From: Natrialbaceae archaeon B1-Br10_E2g27
Lineage (GTDB): Archaea; Halobacteriota; Halobacteria; Halobacteriales; Natrialbaceae
DNA: 5,761 bases
Reading direction: 5' to 3'
Assembly: GCA_001563885.1 (NCBI GenBank)
Contig: LKMM01000175.1
Coordinates: 1-5,761 of the forward strand
The notes under the pieces are model-generated. The model was not told where the DNA came from. It did no database searches and saw only the letters and a list, made by a program, of their open reading frames with translations. The position numbers and the translations under genes are program-made. How positions within the stretch are numbered: position 1 is the stretch's first letter; each line of letters begins with the position of its first letter. Positions 5,180-5,761 of the stretch are shown here, in pieces.

Positions 5180-5761
5180 TTAACCGTCCTCGAGAATCTC
5201 GTCGATCAGATCGGAGTTATCACTTCCGAGCGCCGATCGGACGACGAGCAACCCTCCCAACAGCGCGGGACTGATCACCGTATCCGCGCCGGCACGCTCG
5301 AGTTTTTTGGTATTCTGGCGATCGGTTGCCGCGGCGACGATGCGAACCGATGGAGCGAGTTGGCGGGCGGTGAGGATAGCAAGTGCGTCCTGTGCATCCC
5401 TGTTTGTCGCAACGATGATCGCCTCCGTGCGATCGATTTTCGCCCGGTGGAGTGGCCCGTCGTCGCTTGGGTTGCCGGTGACGACCGGAATGTCGCGTTC
5501 GGAGAGGTCAGTCGCTGCCTCGCGGTCGTCGGTGACGACGACGAACGTCTGGTCGCCGGCCGCGAGTTCGTCGACGATCGGTTCGGTCAGTTCGCCGTAG
5601 CCGAGGACGATGATATGGTCCTCGAGCAGTTCGAGTTCTGAGTCGGTCATCCTTCCAAGTGTTTTGGTAATTCGAGATTGGATCGCAGGGCCAACGAGTG
5701 CACCGATGGCGATACCGAAGCTGGCGACGCCGAGGACGACGACGGACATCGTAAACAGCAC
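5180..5761 (-). CDS. TrkA-N (RCK) domain ion-channel-like protein, partial (N-terminus beyond window)
   Basis: The visible 193-residue C-terminal part ends at TAA (5182 to 5180); the frame is open at the right edge, so the GTG there is probably internal. Visible residues 5-25 (MSVVVLGVASFGIAIGALVG) form a membrane segment, consistent with the last helix of a two-TM potassium-channel pore. After a linker comes a Rossmann-type RCK/TrkA-N domain: DHIIVLGYGELTEPI (48-62) with the nucleotide-binding glycines, an acidic strand end VVVTDD (74-79), VVTGNPSDD (93-101), EAIIVATNRDAQDAL (113-127) and RAGADTVISP (156-165). The architecture resembles the haloarchaeal family often annotated as ion channel pore/TrkA domain proteins, which gate K+ flux in response to a bound nucleotide or ion. 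No TrkA-C domain follows; the protein ends shortly after the Rossmann fold. The ion and ligand cannot be read from this part. Confidence 0.88.
   Translation of the reverse strand: MLFTMSVVVLGVASFGIAIGALVGPAIQSRITKTLGRMTDSELELLEDHIIVLGYGELTEPIVDELAAGDQTFVVVTDDREAATDLSERDIPVVTGNPSDDGPLHRAKIDRTEAIIVATNRDAQDALAILTARQLAPSVRIVAAATDRQNTKKLERAGADTVISPALLGGLLVVRSALGSDNSDLIDEILEDG

Noticed and set aside
5435..5444. A second copy of GATTTTCGCC, the left-arm sequence of the 41-bp palindrome
   Set aside because: It lies inside the TrkA-N coding region without its inverted partner, so it is most simply a chance match.
5759..5761. GTG at the right edge as the true start of the TrkA-N gene
   Set aside because: It begins in the middle of an apparent membrane segment, and the frame is open at the window edge; proteins of this kind have an N-terminal pore region before this point.

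Overview
The window looks like a chromosomal segment from a halophilic archaeon, most likely of the Natrialbaceae type (Natrialba/Natronorubrum/Haloterrigena/Natrinema relatives). This rests on high GC, acidic proteins rich in Asp and Glu, very frequent CTCGAG (usually Leu-Glu codons), mostly leaderless-looking starts, and typically haloarchaeal families: a DUF63 membrane protein, a GAF histidine kinase with an RHNIRNDL-type H-box, and a TM-plus-TrkA-N channel-like protein. The genus is an inference.

Layout. Three genes lie on the minus strand at the left, in transcription order from right to left. A ribose-1,5-bisphosphate isomerase (start 2558, stop 1578) is followed by a DUF63 multi-pass membrane protein (1470 to 649) and a PfkB-family sugar kinase (start 598, cut by the left edge). 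Divergent from the isomerase is deoC, deoxyribose-phosphate aldolase (2782-3414, plus). The 223-bp space between the two divergent genes holds an imperfect 41-bp palindrome, a 10-bp palindrome touching it and an 18-bp dyad close to the isomerase start. A soluble two-GAF histidine kinase follows on the plus strand (3561-5147). It converges on the C-terminal part of a TrkA-N (RCK) ion-channel-like protein (5180 to beyond the right edge, minus).

How the genes may work together. R15P isomerase makes ribulose-1,5-bisphosphate from ribose-1,5-bisphosphate. A PfkB kinase can supply that substrate by phosphorylating ribose-1-phosphate, as in the non-carboxylating pentose bisphosphate route described in haloarchaea. 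DeoC splits deoxyribose-5-phosphate into glyceraldehyde-3-phosphate and acetaldehyde. The left 3.4 kb therefore reads as a (deoxy)nucleoside-sugar salvage locus with a shared, dyad-rich control region. DUF63 is an uncharacterised membrane protein placed between the two enzymes of the proposed route. No nucleoside phosphorylase, RuBP phosphatase, Ru1P aldolase or RubisCO is in the window. The right part (kinase and channel) shows no clear functional tie to it. I saw no RNA genes, mobile elements or CRISPR arrays.
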